Assembly: GCA_028285035.1 (NCBI GenBank) | Contig: JANQQF010000181.1 | Coordinates: 124,001-188,000 of the forward strand | Direction of reading: 5' to 3' | DNA from: Phycisphaerae bacterium | GTDB taxonomy: Bacteria > Chloroflexota > Anaerolineae > 4572-78 > J111 | Length of the DNA stretch: 64,000 nt | Shown here: one piece after another, positions 34,767 to 43,919 of the stretch | How the letters are laid out: every line of letters begins with the position of its first letter | How positions within the stretch are numbered: position 1 is the first letter of the stretch | The notes under the pieces: generated by a model | Told to the model about the DNA's origin: nothing | The model's database searches: none | The model's input: the letters and a program-made list of their open reading frames with translations, nothing else | Made by a program: the position numbers and the translations under genes

Positions 34767-35651
34767 TTATCCTTTAATACCGCTGGAGGCGATACTTTCG
34801 ACAAAGGCCCGTTGCAGGGTCAAGAAGATGATCAAAATCGGAATTGTAATCATCGACAGATAAGCCATCACTTCCCCCCATTCAACATTGAGCTGGAAAA
34901 AGTAACCGAGTCCAACCATCACCGGGCGGAACCCTTCCGCCTGAACGACCATAATCGGCCACAGGTATTGGTTCCACATAAAGAGGCCCCGTAAAATCGC
35001 GGCAGTGGCGAAAACCGGCCCCGAAATGGGGACAATCACCCGAGCATAGATTTGGAACCAACTGGCTCCGTCAATCCGGGCGGCTTCAATCAATTCGCCG
35101 GGTAATGACTTAAAGAATTGATAGAAAAGGAAGATTGAAAACGCATCGGCAATGAAGGGGATGATCTGCACATGGTAACTATTGAGCCACCCTTGGCTAA
35201 ACCCATCCAGACCAATCCAGGGGAGACGACTGACAACCAGTAATAAGGGAATAGCAATTGTCTCAAATGGTAAAATCAAGGTGGCAATGATAAGCAGGAG
35301 AATCGTATTACGCCCGGTCCAACGGAGATTTGCTAAGGAATAGGCTGCCAACGAGTTGATAAACAGACCAAGCACAACCGTTACGACCGTGACGAGTACC
35401 GAATTAAAGATAAACAAGCCCACAGGTGCCCGGCTAAATGACTCGGTATAGTTATTCAACGAAATGTCACCGATCGGCAAGAAAGCCCGCAGTGACGCGG
35501 AGTCCTGTAAAATTTGCAGATTTGGTTTCAAGGATGAAACCAACATAAACACAATTGGAAATAGAAAAATAATGGCCAAGATAATCATCAACAGATATCG
35601 ACCGTTGTTGATGAGGAAATCCCAACGTCCACGTACGCCTTGTGTCATCAT
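34767..35651 (-). CDS. carbohydrate ABC transporter permease (MalG-like)
   Basis: CUT1 permease, 294 residues with six hydrophobic segments and the EAA coupling loop (GELIEAARIDGASWFQIYARVIVPISGP). The MalF partner stops inside its start (ATGA overlap). It carries sugar through the membrane with the neighbouring MalF-like protein; the ATPase is not encoded in this operon and is presumably supplied in trans. Confidence 0.93.
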   Translation of the reverse strand: MMTQGVRGRWDFLINNGRYLLMIILAIIFLFPIVFMLVSSLKPNLQILQDSASLRAFLPIGDISLNNYTESFSRAPVGLFIFNSVLVTVVTVVLGLFINSLAAYSLANLRWTGRNTILLLIIATLILPFETIAIPLLLVVSRLPWIGLDGFSQGWLNSYHVQIIPFIADAFSIFLFYQFFKSLPGELIEAARIDGASWFQIYARVIVPISGPVFATAAILRGLFMWNQYLWPIMVVQAEGFRPVMVGLGYFFQLNVEWGEVMAYLSMITIPILIIFLTLQRAFVESIASSGIKG

Positions 35652-36772
35652 GCCTCTCGCTCCCTTGTAATAAAGCCTTGAATCAAGGCCACAGTTAAAA
35701 CCATAACGAAGAAGACAACGGAAATTGCAGAGCCATAGGCAATATCCTGCTTCTCAAATCCCCGTTGAACGGCTTGAAAAATAACGGTTGTGGTTGAGTC
35801 CAAGGGGCCACCACGGGTCATTACGTCGATCTGGGCAAAGAGACCAAACGCAGCCATTGTGATTGTCACCAAGACAAAGACCGCCGTATTCCGCAGACCA
35901 GGCCAGGTCACATATTTGAATTGTTGCCACGCATTCGCCCCTTCCACTGATGCTGCTTCATACAACACCGCCGGGATCGTTTGCAAACCTGCCAGCCAAA
36001 TCACCATATGAAAACCCACAGCCTGCCAAATTGACATGAGCATAATAGCGGGTAGGGCAGTCGAGGGGTTCCCTAACCAATCGACAGGCTGAAAGGCCCC
36101 AAAGGTGATAAGTTTGAGTGCCTCGTTCAGCAGGCCATTCTGACCATCGTAAATAAACCGCCATAAAATTGAGACGACCACGATGGACATCACTACCGGC
36201 ATAAAATAAACGGTCCTGAAAATATTAACCCCACGGGTTCGTTGGTTGATGATTAGGGCCAAAACTAGCCCAAACCCTCCTTGAAGCGGCACGATGACCA
36301 GAGCAAAGTAGAAGGTGTTGATGAGCGACCGCATGAATACGGCATCACCAGCGAGGACAAAATATCGGGTTTCCCCAATATTCCAGGCAAACCACTCCTG
36401 TAGCCCATCATACTGCGGGAACTCTGGGTTATTGCGGGTATAGGTCCGAAGCCGGGGATAGGTAAAGTTCCCCTCATCATCTAATACGATCTCACCTGTT
36501 GTTTCGTCACGAACCGGTTCAAGTGGTAAGGCCCGCACGGTCAATAATCGAGAAAAATTCCGAAAGCCAACATACTCCGTTGGATTAGGTGAAATCAGAC
36601 GTTGATTCGTAAAAGCAAAGAAGAAAGCCAAAAGAAACGGAATAAATAAGAATCCCAACATCAGTGCTAGGGCGGGTCCCGCCATAAACCACCCCGCCAA
36701 CACTTCTTGTTGTCGGTCTCTCGACCGTCGTGAGCTCTTTACAGAAACCGATGAGTCGGTTATCGTAGCCAT
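35648..36772 (-). CDS. carbohydrate ABC transporter permease (MalF-like)
   Basis: CUT1 permease with an N-terminal cytoplasmic Ser/Arg tail, a periplasmic insertion between the first two membrane spans (about residues 65-150) and the EAA loop (PAVLYEAASVEGANAWQQFKYVTWPGL). The ATG at 36772 has AAGGAAGG upstream; the longer TTG-started frame to 36811 would run through a hairpin and is rejected. Partner of the MalG-like protein. Confidence 0.93.
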   Translation of the reverse strand: MATITDSSVSVKSSRRSRDRQQEVLAGWFMAGPALALMLGFLFIPFLLAFFFAFTNQRLISPNPTEYVGFRNFSRLLTVRALPLEPVRDETTGEIVLDDEGNFTYPRLRTYTRNNPEFPQYDGLQEWFAWNIGETRYFVLAGDAVFMRSLINTFYFALVIVPLQGGFGLVLALIINQRTRGVNIFRTVYFMPVVMSIVVVSILWRFIYDGQNGLLNEALKLITFGAFQPVDWLGNPSTALPAIMLMSIWQAVGFHMVIWLAGLQTIPAVLYEAASVEGANAWQQFKYVTWPGLRNTAVFVLVTITMAAFGLFAQIDVMTRGGPLDSTTTVIFQAVQRGFEKQDIAYGSAISVVFFVMVLTVALIQGFITREREA

Positions 36773-36798
36773 AGTTACCTTCCTTAAAACTACTTGGC

Positions 36799-36832
36799 TG
36801 TAGTGGGTCAACCGATGGGTTGACCCACTACA
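36799..36832. promoter_or_regulatory. perfect 15-base-pair intercistronic hairpin
   Basis: Arms 36799-36813 and 36818-36832 with a four-base loop (GATG), located between the binding-protein stop and the malF-like start. It has no T-run. It probably protects the 3' end of the abundant binding-protein message or reduces read-through. Confidence 0.75.
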
Positions 36833-36871
36833 TATTTCAACTCGATTTACAACAAACTTTATGATATAAGA

Positions 36872-39655
36872 CTAGAAGCCGTAACCGTTATTGGATTCGA
36901 TATCAGCGTCGATTTCATCAACCGCTGCATCCAACGCGGTGATGACATCTGCCCCATTGGCAATGTCAGCCATTGCCTTCTCAAAGGTCAAGGCCGCTGA
37001 GAGGTAGGCTGGGGTTGGAGGTCGAATGACACCTTGAGCATCACTGTACTCAAAAAAGATTTCCAGTGGGCCACCTGGGGCATAGTTCTCAGTCATCGCA
37101 GCGGCTGATGTTGTCGCCGGGATCAAGCCAATCCCTTCAGAGAAGGCCGCTAGGTATTTGTCTTGAATAGCGTGCTCAATGAAGGCACTGGCCCCTTCAG
37201 GGTGCTCACTGGTCGAAGAGACACTGAGCTGCCAAGAGGCCGCACCAATCTTGGGTCCATTACCAAAATCCGGCGCGGGCAAGAATAACATATCATCACC
37301 AAAGGCTTCCAAGGCTGGGACAGCGGCCCAGTTTCCGTTCCACTGCATCGCATACCGACCATCGATGAAACCGGTCTCACGATCAGCACCGTCTTGCGAG
37401 GTACCAGGGGCAAGGCCTCGCTCAAATAGGCTCTGCCACCACTCCCCAAAAGCAATCGCTTCATCGCCGTTCAAGACACCTTCGGCAGACAGATAGGTTG
37501 AACGGTCGATGATGTCACCACCAAAGCTTTGCAACAGCGGAGAGAAAGCGTAGGGATACCACTCACCAGTCCAGGCCATCCCAGGATCGAAGGCATTTTC
37601 AAACTCACCTGTCGCCTGCAAGGTCTCCAACGCAGCATCAAACTCTTCCAATGTCCATGGCTCATCCAAGGTCGGAATGCGAATGTCGTTGGCTTCTAAC
37701 ACTGAACGGCGGGCAAAGATCGCGATCGCGGCGTCCCACAAACCAACGGAGTACACTTCCCCGTTCCACTCACCAATCGAACCGGGCAAGAAGCCATCAA
37801 TCGCTCCATCTGACAATTGGAGTGGGGTCAGGTACCCTGACCACGCCCAGTTCGGCATCACCGGACCATCAACGTCAATGATGTCTGGTAATTCGTTGGC
37901 CAAAGCTGCTGCCACAATCGACTCATTGTAACTGGCCTGTGGGAAGTCTTGGAATTCAACAAAGTACTCACTTTGCGAGTCGTTGAAGTCATCAATAATT
38001 TGAATGATGATATCACGCTCAACTGTATTCCCACCGCCGTGATACCACATGCTCAACGGAATTTCACCTTCTTCCATTGCCACTGAAGGTTGCATTACGC
38101 CACCTTCTTCCTCAGCCATGGCTTCTTCTTCCATAGCCTCGTCGTCAGCCATTGCTTCTTCTTCCATGGCGACCATAGAGCCATCAAAACCATATCCATT
38201 ATTGGCTTCGATATCAGCATCAATCTCATCAACGGCCGCATCCAACGCGGTGATGACATCTGCCCCATTGGCAATGTCAGCCATTGCCTTCTCAAAGGTC
38301 AAGGCCGCTGAGAGGTAGGCTGGGGTTGGTGGGCGAATAACACCCTGCTCATTGCTGTACTCAAAGAAGATTTCCAGGGGGCCACCTGGCGCATAGTTTT
38401 CGGTCATCGCTGCCGCTGACGTTGTGGCCGGGATCAAACCAATGCCTTCAGAGAAGGCGGCCAGATACTTGTCTTGCAGGGCGTGCTCAATAAAGGCACT
38501 GGCCCCTTCGGGATGCTCACTCGTTGCCGCAACACCCAATTGCCAAGAGGCCGCACCAATTTTTGGTCCGGTGCCAAAGTCAGGTGCAGGCAGGAAGAGC
38601 ATATCGTCGCCAAAAGCTTCCAGGGCTGGCACAGCGGCCCAGTTCCCATTCCACTGCATCGCATATCGACCGTCGATGAAACCAGTTTCACGGTCAGCCC
38701 CGTCTTGAGACGTGCCAGGCGCCAAACCTCGCTCAAATAGGCTCTGCCACCACTCCCCAAAAGCAATTGCTTCATCACCGTTCAAGACACCCTCAGATGT
38801 GGTGTACGTGGTACGATCGATGATGTCACCGCCAAAGCTCTGTAGCATTGGAGAGAAAGCGTAGGGATACCATTCACCAGTCCAAGCCATTCCGGGATCA
38901 AAGGCGTTCTCAAACTCACCGGTTGCTTGCAAGGTTTCTAACGCTGCATCAAACTCCTCGAATGTCCATGGTTCATCTAAAGTTGGAATACGAATGTCGT
39001 TTGCTTCCAAAACTGAGCGGCGGGCAAAGATCGCGATCGCGGCATCCCACAACCCAACAGAGTACACTTCCCCGTTCCACTCACCAATCGAACCGGGCAA
39101 GAAGCCATCAATCGCGCCATCTGACAATTGGAGTGGGGTCAGATATCCTGACCAGGCCCAGTTCGGCATCACCGGACCGTCAACGTCAATGATGTCTGGT
39201 AATTCGTTGGCCAAAGCTGCTGCCACAATCGACTCGTTGTAGCTGGCCTGTGGGAAGTCCTGGAATTCGACAAAGTACTCACTTTGTGACTCATTAAAAT
39301 CATCAATAATCTGGATGATGATATCACGTTCAACGGTATTCCCACCGCCGTGATACCACATACTCAATGGAATTTCACCTTCTTCCATTGCCACTGAGGG
39401 TTGCATTACCCCTTCTTCGGCTTCTTCCTCAGCCGCCGCTTCTTCTTCAGCAGGCTCTTCTTCCTCGGCCATAGCTTCTTCCTCAGCCGCCGCTTCTTCA
39501 GCTGGCTCTTCCTCTGCTGCTGCTTCTTCAGCCGCAGACTCTTCGGCGGCTGGGGCTTCTGCCGGGGCTTCGGCCGGAGCCTCACCACCACACGCTGCAA
39601 CAACTAAAGCGATGATAAGTAAAATCAACAACGCTTGAATTTTACTAGCACTCAT
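36872..39655 (-). CDS. CUT1 sugar-binding lipoprotein with two tandem binding modules
   Basis: Extracellular solute-binding protein, 927 residues and about twice the usual 400-450. It has a lipoprotein signal with VAAC (Cys22) and a long Ala/Glu/Pro-rich linker (25-81), then two nearly identical 409-residue modules (82-490 and 519-927) separated by a 28-residue Met/Glu/Asp-rich linker. Aligned by eye, the modules differ at about 15 positions. Each module holds a full binding domain (SMWYHGGGNTVERDIII, WYPYAFSP, FGEWWQSLFERG). AAGGAGGA precedes the ATG; an upstream start at 39748 is only the frame limit. It serves the MalF/MalG pair downstream. A recent duplication, or an assembly artefact of two copies, must be considered. 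Confidence 0.93.
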   Translation of the reverse strand: MSASKIQALLILLIIALVVAACGGEAPAEAPAEAPAAEESAAEEAAAEEEPAEEAAAEEEAMAEEEEPAEEEAAAEEEAEEGVMQPSVAMEEGEIPLSMWYHGGGNTVERDIIIQIIDDFNESQSEYFVEFQDFPQASYNESIVAAALANELPDIIDVDGPVMPNWAWSGYLTPLQLSDGAIDGFLPGSIGEWNGEVYSVGLWDAAIAIFARRSVLEANDIRIPTLDEPWTFEEFDAALETLQATGEFENAFDPGMAWTGEWYPYAFSPMLQSFGGDIIDRTTYTTSEGVLNGDEAIAFGEWWQSLFERGLAPGTSQDGADRETGFIDGRYAMQWNGNWAAVPALEAFGDDMLFLPAPDFGTGPKIGAASWQLGVAATSEHPEGASAFIEHALQDKYLAAFSEGIGLIPATTSAAAMTENYAPGGPLEIFFEYSNEQGVIRPPTPAYLSAALTFEKAMADIANGADVITALDAAVDEIDADIEANNGYGFDGSMVAMEEEAMADDEAMEEEAMAEEEGGVMQPSVAMEEGEIPLSMWYHGGGNTVERDIIIQIIDDFNDSQSEYFVEFQDFPQASYNESIVAAALANELPDIIDVDGPVMPNWAWSGYLTPLQLSDGAIDGFLPGSIGEWNGEVYSVGLWDAAIAIFARRSVLEANDIRIPTLDEPWTLEEFDAALETLQATGEFENAFDPGMAWTGEWYPYAFSPLLQSFGGDIIDRSTYLSAEGVLNGDEAIAFGEWWQSLFERGLAPGTSQDGADRETGFIDGRYAMQWNGNWAAVPALEAFGDDMLFLPAPDFGNGPKIGAASWQLSVSSTSEHPEGASAFIEHAIQDKYLAAFSEGIGLIPATTSAAAMTENYAPGGPLEIFFEYSDAQGVIRPPTPAYLSAALTFEKAMADIANGADVITALDAAVDEIDADIESNNGYGF
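36875..38101. repeat. 1,227-base direct repeat, copy B (C-terminal binding module)
   Basis: In-frame direct repeat with the copy at 38186-39412; period 1,311 bases (437 codons), separated by an 84-base acidic linker. Most differences I saw are single bases, few changing the protein. Confidence 0.9.
38186..39412. repeat. 1,227-base direct repeat, copy A (N-terminal binding module)
   Basis: Partner of 36875-38101. The flanking Glu/Ala/Met-rich codon repeats on both sides resemble each other and could have supplied the homology for duplication. Confidence 0.9.
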
Positions 39656-40070
39656 TCTAAATCCTCCTTCAAAATTTAAGTAAGGTAAAAAAGTAATTTT
39701 TTGTTCCAACCAAGTTGGATTACAATAAAAGAGACAGGCATATAACACATAGCCCCAAGATTACGATCCTGGAGATGTGCTCACTATGTTTTGTCGCCTT
39801 ATGAGAGGGGGTACCACTCACCGCCAAGTTTGTTGGTATCTCCTCGTCTTTCGTCTACCTGAGTAGACTAATCCACATTATTATTAATATCATTCAATTC
39901 ATTCACACCTCCTCCATAACAATACATACAGGATGATTGAGATTTATAAATTAATTCGGTCAATGTAGGGGTGTCTCTTGTGGGCACCCGAAGTTGGGCA
40001 AGCACAAGGCATTGCTCCTACCGTTCCCTCTCAAACAATAAATACCTAATAATCACAACCTTAACTTCCC
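39656..40070. other. leader and intergenic region of the fructan-type operon
   Basis: A 415-base gap between lacI and the binding-protein gene. It contains a dispersed-repeat copy at about 39966-40022 (GTAGGGGTGTC.. with GGGCACCC and a CAAGCACAAGG-type core, as seen in other Chloroflexota intergenic regions) and a GTCTAC/GTAGAC hairpin near 39855-39870. A tiny frame on the minus strand begins at GTG with a GGAGGAGG site (13 codons, about 39875-39915); it might be a leader peptide but is unproven. No clear sigma-70 promoter was identified. Confidence 0.45.
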
Positions 40071-41102
40071 CTACGTTGATACCCGCTCAATCAAAGGGCA
40101 TTTCATCAAATGCTGAATAGGGTTGTCAGCCGAAACTTGACCAGAAATCAAGCCAAGCAGGTGGTTGACAGCCCACTGCCCCATTTCAAAGTGGGGCAGA
40201 CGCATCGTAGTCAAAGCGGGTCGTATTGCAGATGCCACATCAATCAAATCATCAAACCCAACAACGGCTACATCGCGAGGCACAGATAACTTTAAATCCT
40301 CCAAAGCTTTATATGCGTCAACTGCCGTCCGATCATTAAAACAAAAAAGCGCGGTTGGCCGGTCCGATTGCCTCATAATTTCCATCGTCCCCTCATAACC
40401 AATTTCAGGGGTAATGCCACTAGCCATAATGTCTGAGTCAAAGGGAACATCAAATTCAGCTAGAGCTTGTTTGTATCCCTGTAAACGACCTTCTGTGGCC
40501 GGAATACGATCCTGGTTATTGATAAAGCCAATTCTTCGATGGCCTTTTTCAAGCAAATGTTTGGTGGCTGTGTACCCGCCTTGGACCTCATCTGGCACAA
40601 CTGAAGGTAGGGCGTGATCTTCGACAAAGCAGTCCAACAGCACGGCTGGCACTTCGTGTAAGGCGACGGGGGGTTCGGCCAAGCGATGATACATCGTCGC
40701 ATAAATGATGCCATCTACTTGCCGCTCTAAAAGGGTAGCGACGGCGGCTTCTTTAAGTTCTCGATTGCGATTGGTGTTGATAGAAAGGAGGAGGGTGCCT
40801 TGTTCCCAGGCTAAGCCTTGGGCACCATGGAGAATTTGTCCGGCGTAAGGGGTGGTCCCAATCACATCGGAGATAAACCCGATGGTTTGGGTGCGTTGCG
40901 CCCGAAGACCTCGCGCCAGAGCATTAGGGCGATAGCCAAGAGTATCGACCGCAGCCAGAACTCGCTCACGCGTTTCTTGAGGAATGGTGACCCCCGACTT
41001 GTCATTGAGAATAAATGAGACAGTGGTTCGGGAAACACCAGCTAATTTTGCCACATCTTGCATGGATGGGCGCTTGTTATTGCTACGTTGCATCATCGTC
41101 AT
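40071..41102 (-). CDS. LacI family transcriptional regulator
   Basis: A 343-residue LacI/GalR repressor. The helix-turn-helix MQDVAKLAGVSRTTVSFILNDKSGV is followed by the hinge RPNALARGLRAQRT, a ligand-binding core with ALFCFNDRTAVDAYKAL and VAVVGFDDLID. Its own promoter carries three 13-base repeats. It precedes the sugar-binding/GH32 operon on the same strand and is the likely regulator of that operon, sensing a fructoside or monosaccharide (inference). Start may be either of two ATG codons at the N-terminus (MTMMQ). Confidence 0.93.
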   Translation of the reverse strand: MTMMQRSNNKRPSMQDVAKLAGVSRTTVSFILNDKSGVTIPQETRERVLAAVDTLGYRPNALARGLRAQRTQTIGFISDVIGTTPYAGQILHGAQGLAWEQGTLLLSINTNRNRELKEAAVATLLERQVDGIIYATMYHRLAEPPVALHEVPAVLLDCFVEDHALPSVVPDEVQGGYTATKHLLEKGHRRIGFINNQDRIPATEGRLQGYKQALAEFDVPFDSDIMASGITPEIGYEGTMEIMRQSDRPTALFCFNDRTAVDAYKALEDLKLSVPRDVAVVGFDDLIDVASAIRPALTTMRLPHFEMGQWAVNHLLGLISGQVSADNPIQHLMKCPLIERVST

Positions 41103-41113
41103 AGATTGCTTAC

Positions 41114-41151
41114 TAACACGAGTTATTAAATCGAGTTACTAAATCGAGTTA
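41114..41151. promoter_or_regulatory. three tandem 13-base operator repeats at lacI
   Basis: TAACACGAGTTA (41114-41125), TAAATCGAGTTA (41127-41138) and TAAATCGAGTTA (41140-41151), spaced exactly 13 bases. Each is close to the palindrome TAACTCGAGTTA with central CG. They cover the predicted transcription start of lacI, consistent with autoregulation. Confidence 0.8.
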
Positions 41152-41153
41152 AT

Positions 41154-41182
41154 AGCATACTACAGGATTTTTTGTCTGTCAA
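41154..41182 (-). promoter_or_regulatory. promoter of the second lacI gene
   Basis: On the minus strand, TTGACA (41182-41177), 17 bases, TATGCT (41159-41154). The start falls near 41147, within the operator repeats. Confidence 0.8.
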
Positions 41183-41479
41183 ATATGAGAGGAAAATAGT
41201 GTGGGGTATAGTAAATTGGAGGGTTGAAAGATATGGAAGGCTGAATTGACGCATCGTGTCGATGTTCTATGTCACACCAGTTACATTGACACAGGGCATC
41301 AGATGGTAGGACTACATTAAACCGTGGCAAATGAAGCTGACAGTAAAATTGCAACGAATTGATCGAATTGACTCAAAAAAAGAAAAAATTAGTGAAAATT
41401 CATGTAATTCGTTGTGGGAAATAATCCCCCACGATTTAATGCGGTCCTGACCAGCAGACCAATTCCGATAGAATTCAAA
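41183..41479. other. intergenic region
   Basis: Between the lacI promoter and the MFS-HEAT gene end. It contains a GGTTGAAAGATATGGAAGG repeat piece (41224-41242) related to the one near 23.4 kb. No gene or terminator was recognised. Confidence 0.4.
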
Positions 41480-43714
41480 TTACTCTTGCCAGCCGACTTC
41501 AATCACATGCAGGGTTAGCAATAGATACTCAGGTCGATCAGCTTGAGACGTTCGTAGTCCTGCTGAACAGGCCTGTAATATTGTCAAACAGAGTTCAGAA
41601 AACTTGTCCTGAGGTAGTTGCTCAATAAACTCAACTAAACGGTTAGCCCCTTGGGCCATATTGCCTCTGGCTAGCGCATCAGCCGTTTCATCAATCAGAT
41701 ATTGCAAATTCATTTGATCTTCATCTTTGCTAAGCTTCTTTTTGAAAGCGGTCACTGCTTGTGCTGTAGCAGTCGCCGCGTCTGTCTGAGCTTCACGCGC
41801 CAATGAAACAAAGTGATTCTCACTACCGATCAGTCGCGCAATTGAAAGGCCCAATTCTCGTCTGGCCCCTGCATTTTGCATAACGTTGAGTAGCTTTAAC
41901 ATTGCCGGAGCGGCAGGTTCGTATGCCATTTTCCCTAACGCCGAAGCACAGGCCATCTGAAGGCCTTTGTCTGTGGACTCTCTTTCCAAACGCTCAAGCA
42001 AAACCGGAGCCATTTCTTGATCATCTAACGTTCCTAAAGCTCGAATACTATAAGCCTGGATAGAGCGATATTTTGAGTCCAATGCCTCTCGCAAGGCATC
42101 TCGCGCTTCTAAATCACCCGTGCGACCTAAAGCCCAAGCGGCCACTCCACTCAAGGCCAATTCAGTCCCGTTAAGAATTTCGATCAAGGCCTCGGTTAGA
42201 CGGGGATCTTGACGGGTTCGAGCGATCGAGATAATGGCTTCAAAACGGACATTGAAGCGGGGATCAGCCAATGCTTCCAATAGTTCCTCGATAGTTAACG
42301 GGCTGTTCGTTCGCCCTAACCGTTCGGTCATCGTAATCATCGACTCTTCATCACGTGAGAACAGGCGATATCCTGCCAAAAAGGTGATGGCCATCACCGG
42401 ATTGCCCCGGACAAACATCCCGGCAAACTCGCTAACGGTCATCCTGGCATCAGTGCGAACCTGGCTCAACAAGTATACACCCAACAATGGCAGGATAATG
42501 CCCAAAATGAATAAGCCCGTATAAGGATCAAGGACAAAAATCAAGAACCGACCTGATACATTAGCCGAAAGCTCGACAATTTGCCCTCCGGCCAACTGCC
42601 CAATTCCCCCCACAACACCGATCCAGGCGGTGTAAAAGGCCATATAGGCTGTCTTTTTCTCAGGGGGCACAATACTGACATACAGTTGTCGGGTGGAGCC
42701 AATCACCCAACTCATATCAGCAACACCCTGCAACAGAGCCACAATTAGGGCAATATACAGACTACTCACATCATTCCTGGGCATCAAAATCCAAAACACG
42801 GGTAAAATCGCCCGCAGAAGAGGCCCAGAGAGCATCACAGGCAGACTGCCATAGCGATCTGCCGCCCAGCCCCACAGAAAGGTCGAGAGGAGACCCCCGA
42901 GCAGAATGCTCGTTTGGACCAACACCACGTTTCCCGCACTTAACCCAGCTTGCTCCTGCAAAAAAAGCGGCACAAACGAGGTCAAGGACACGATGACCAG
43001 GGTGACACTCCCCACCCCATATAGGTAACGCATAAAATCTCGGTCTCGAGCCGCTTCACGAATCTCCCGTAATGAATCCACAGCAGTGCGCTTAACCTTA
43101 GATGGTAAGCCACCAGGCAGACGACTGGTAGCAAAGGCGGTCACATACCCAAACAAGATTCCAGCCGAGATTAGGATCAAGTAGCCGGTTAGCCCCATCG
43201 TTTGCCCTAGCACAATCCCGGCAATGGTTACCACGACAAACCCCGTCAGTCCCATGAAAATGTTATTGGTCGCAGCGTGCTTCCCTTGCACCGATTTGGG
43301 TACATATTCCTGCATCCAGGGAAAGTGCGCGGTCATCACAAATGAGCGGCAAATAGCGAACAGGGCGACCACTACCGTGATAAAGATCAAGGTCGCATCG
43401 CCTTGAAAGGTAGAAGTAACCCAGGGGATAGCCAACAGACCGAGGGTAATGGTGGTCCGAATAGCCATAAACGTGACATAAATGCGTTTTACCCCAATCC
43501 GGGCGACAGTGGGTGCGATAAAAAGCGCAATGGCATCAGAAAATTGGATGAGAGAGAGGATAAAGCCGATTTGGGTTTTATCCAGGGCTAAGGCACTGAG
43601 GAAAAGAACAAAGATCGAGCCAAAGTAGGTCAGCTGTACAAACCCAATGTTAGACGCATGAGCGATTGTACTCCAATGAAGTTTACTTATTTTTTCAGCG
43701 GTTGTGGGTTCCAT
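41480..43714 (-). CDS. MFS transporter fused to HEAT repeats
   Basis: A 744-residue protein. Residues 1 to about 440 form a 12-span major-facilitator transporter (N-terminal SNIGFVQLTYFGSIFVLFLSALAL; loop LFAICRSFVMTAHFPWMQEYVPKSVQGKHAA). From about 455 to 660 there are several helical HEAT/PBS-type repeats (VRFEAIISIARTRQDPRL, LSGVAAWALGRTGDLEAR, YSIRALGTLDDQEM, ACASALGKMAYEPAA), followed by a helical C-terminal tail. The cytoplasmic repeats may bind a partner or sense load. Substrate unknown. Divergent from the large membrane protein gene. Confidence 0.85.
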   Translation of the reverse strand: MEPTTAEKISKLHWSTIAHASNIGFVQLTYFGSIFVLFLSALALDKTQIGFILSLIQFSDAIALFIAPTVARIGVKRIYVTFMAIRTTITLGLLAIPWVTSTFQGDATLIFITVVVALFAICRSFVMTAHFPWMQEYVPKSVQGKHAATNNIFMGLTGFVVVTIAGIVLGQTMGLTGYLILISAGILFGYVTAFATSRLPGGLPSKVKRTAVDSLREIREAARDRDFMRYLYGVGSVTLVIVSLTSFVPLFLQEQAGLSAGNVVLVQTSILLGGLLSTFLWGWAADRYGSLPVMLSGPLLRAILPVFWILMPRNDVSSLYIALIVALLQGVADMSWVIGSTRQLYVSIVPPEKKTAYMAFYTAWIGVVGGIGQLAGGQIVELSANVSGRFLIFVLDPYTGLFILGIILPLLGVYLLSQVRTDARMTVSEFAGMFVRGNPVMAITFLAGYRLFSRDEESMITMTERLGRTNSPLTIEELLEALADPRFNVRFEAIISIARTRQDPRLTEALIEILNGTELALSGVAAWALGRTGDLEARDALREALDSKYRSIQAYSIRALGTLDDQEMAPVLLERLERESTDKGLQMACASALGKMAYEPAAPAMLKLLNVMQNAGARRELGLSIARLIGSENHFVSLAREAQTDAATATAQAVTAFKKKLSKDEDQMNLQYLIDETADALARGNMAQGANRLVEFIEQLPQDKFSELCLTILQACSAGLRTSQADRPEYLLLTLHVIEVGWQE

Positions 43715-43919
43715 AATAGTCCCCCTTTTTTCCCGCCGATTATAGGCTTGTTGTTTTAATAGTGCTAAAGGGGAATGGGGGTTCTTAGATTATTCATACT
43801 ATGGGAGTCTGGTGAGAGGGGAATGGTAAATTACAAGAGGTTTTTGGAGATATTCTGGGTGAGTACAAGCATAAAAATTTGAAGAGAAAAGGAAATATAT
43901 TGATTAGGAGGATTTAGTG

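Noticed and set aside
38049..38318. Ser/Ala-rich plus-strand frame in the binding-protein linker
   Set aside because: Complement of the Met/Glu-rich linker codons; not a gene.
39805..39835. GTGAGTGGTACC-like sequence resembling a T-box core
   Set aside because: It lacks the rest of the T-box consensus, a downstream terminator and an aminoacyl-tRNA or amino-acid gene.
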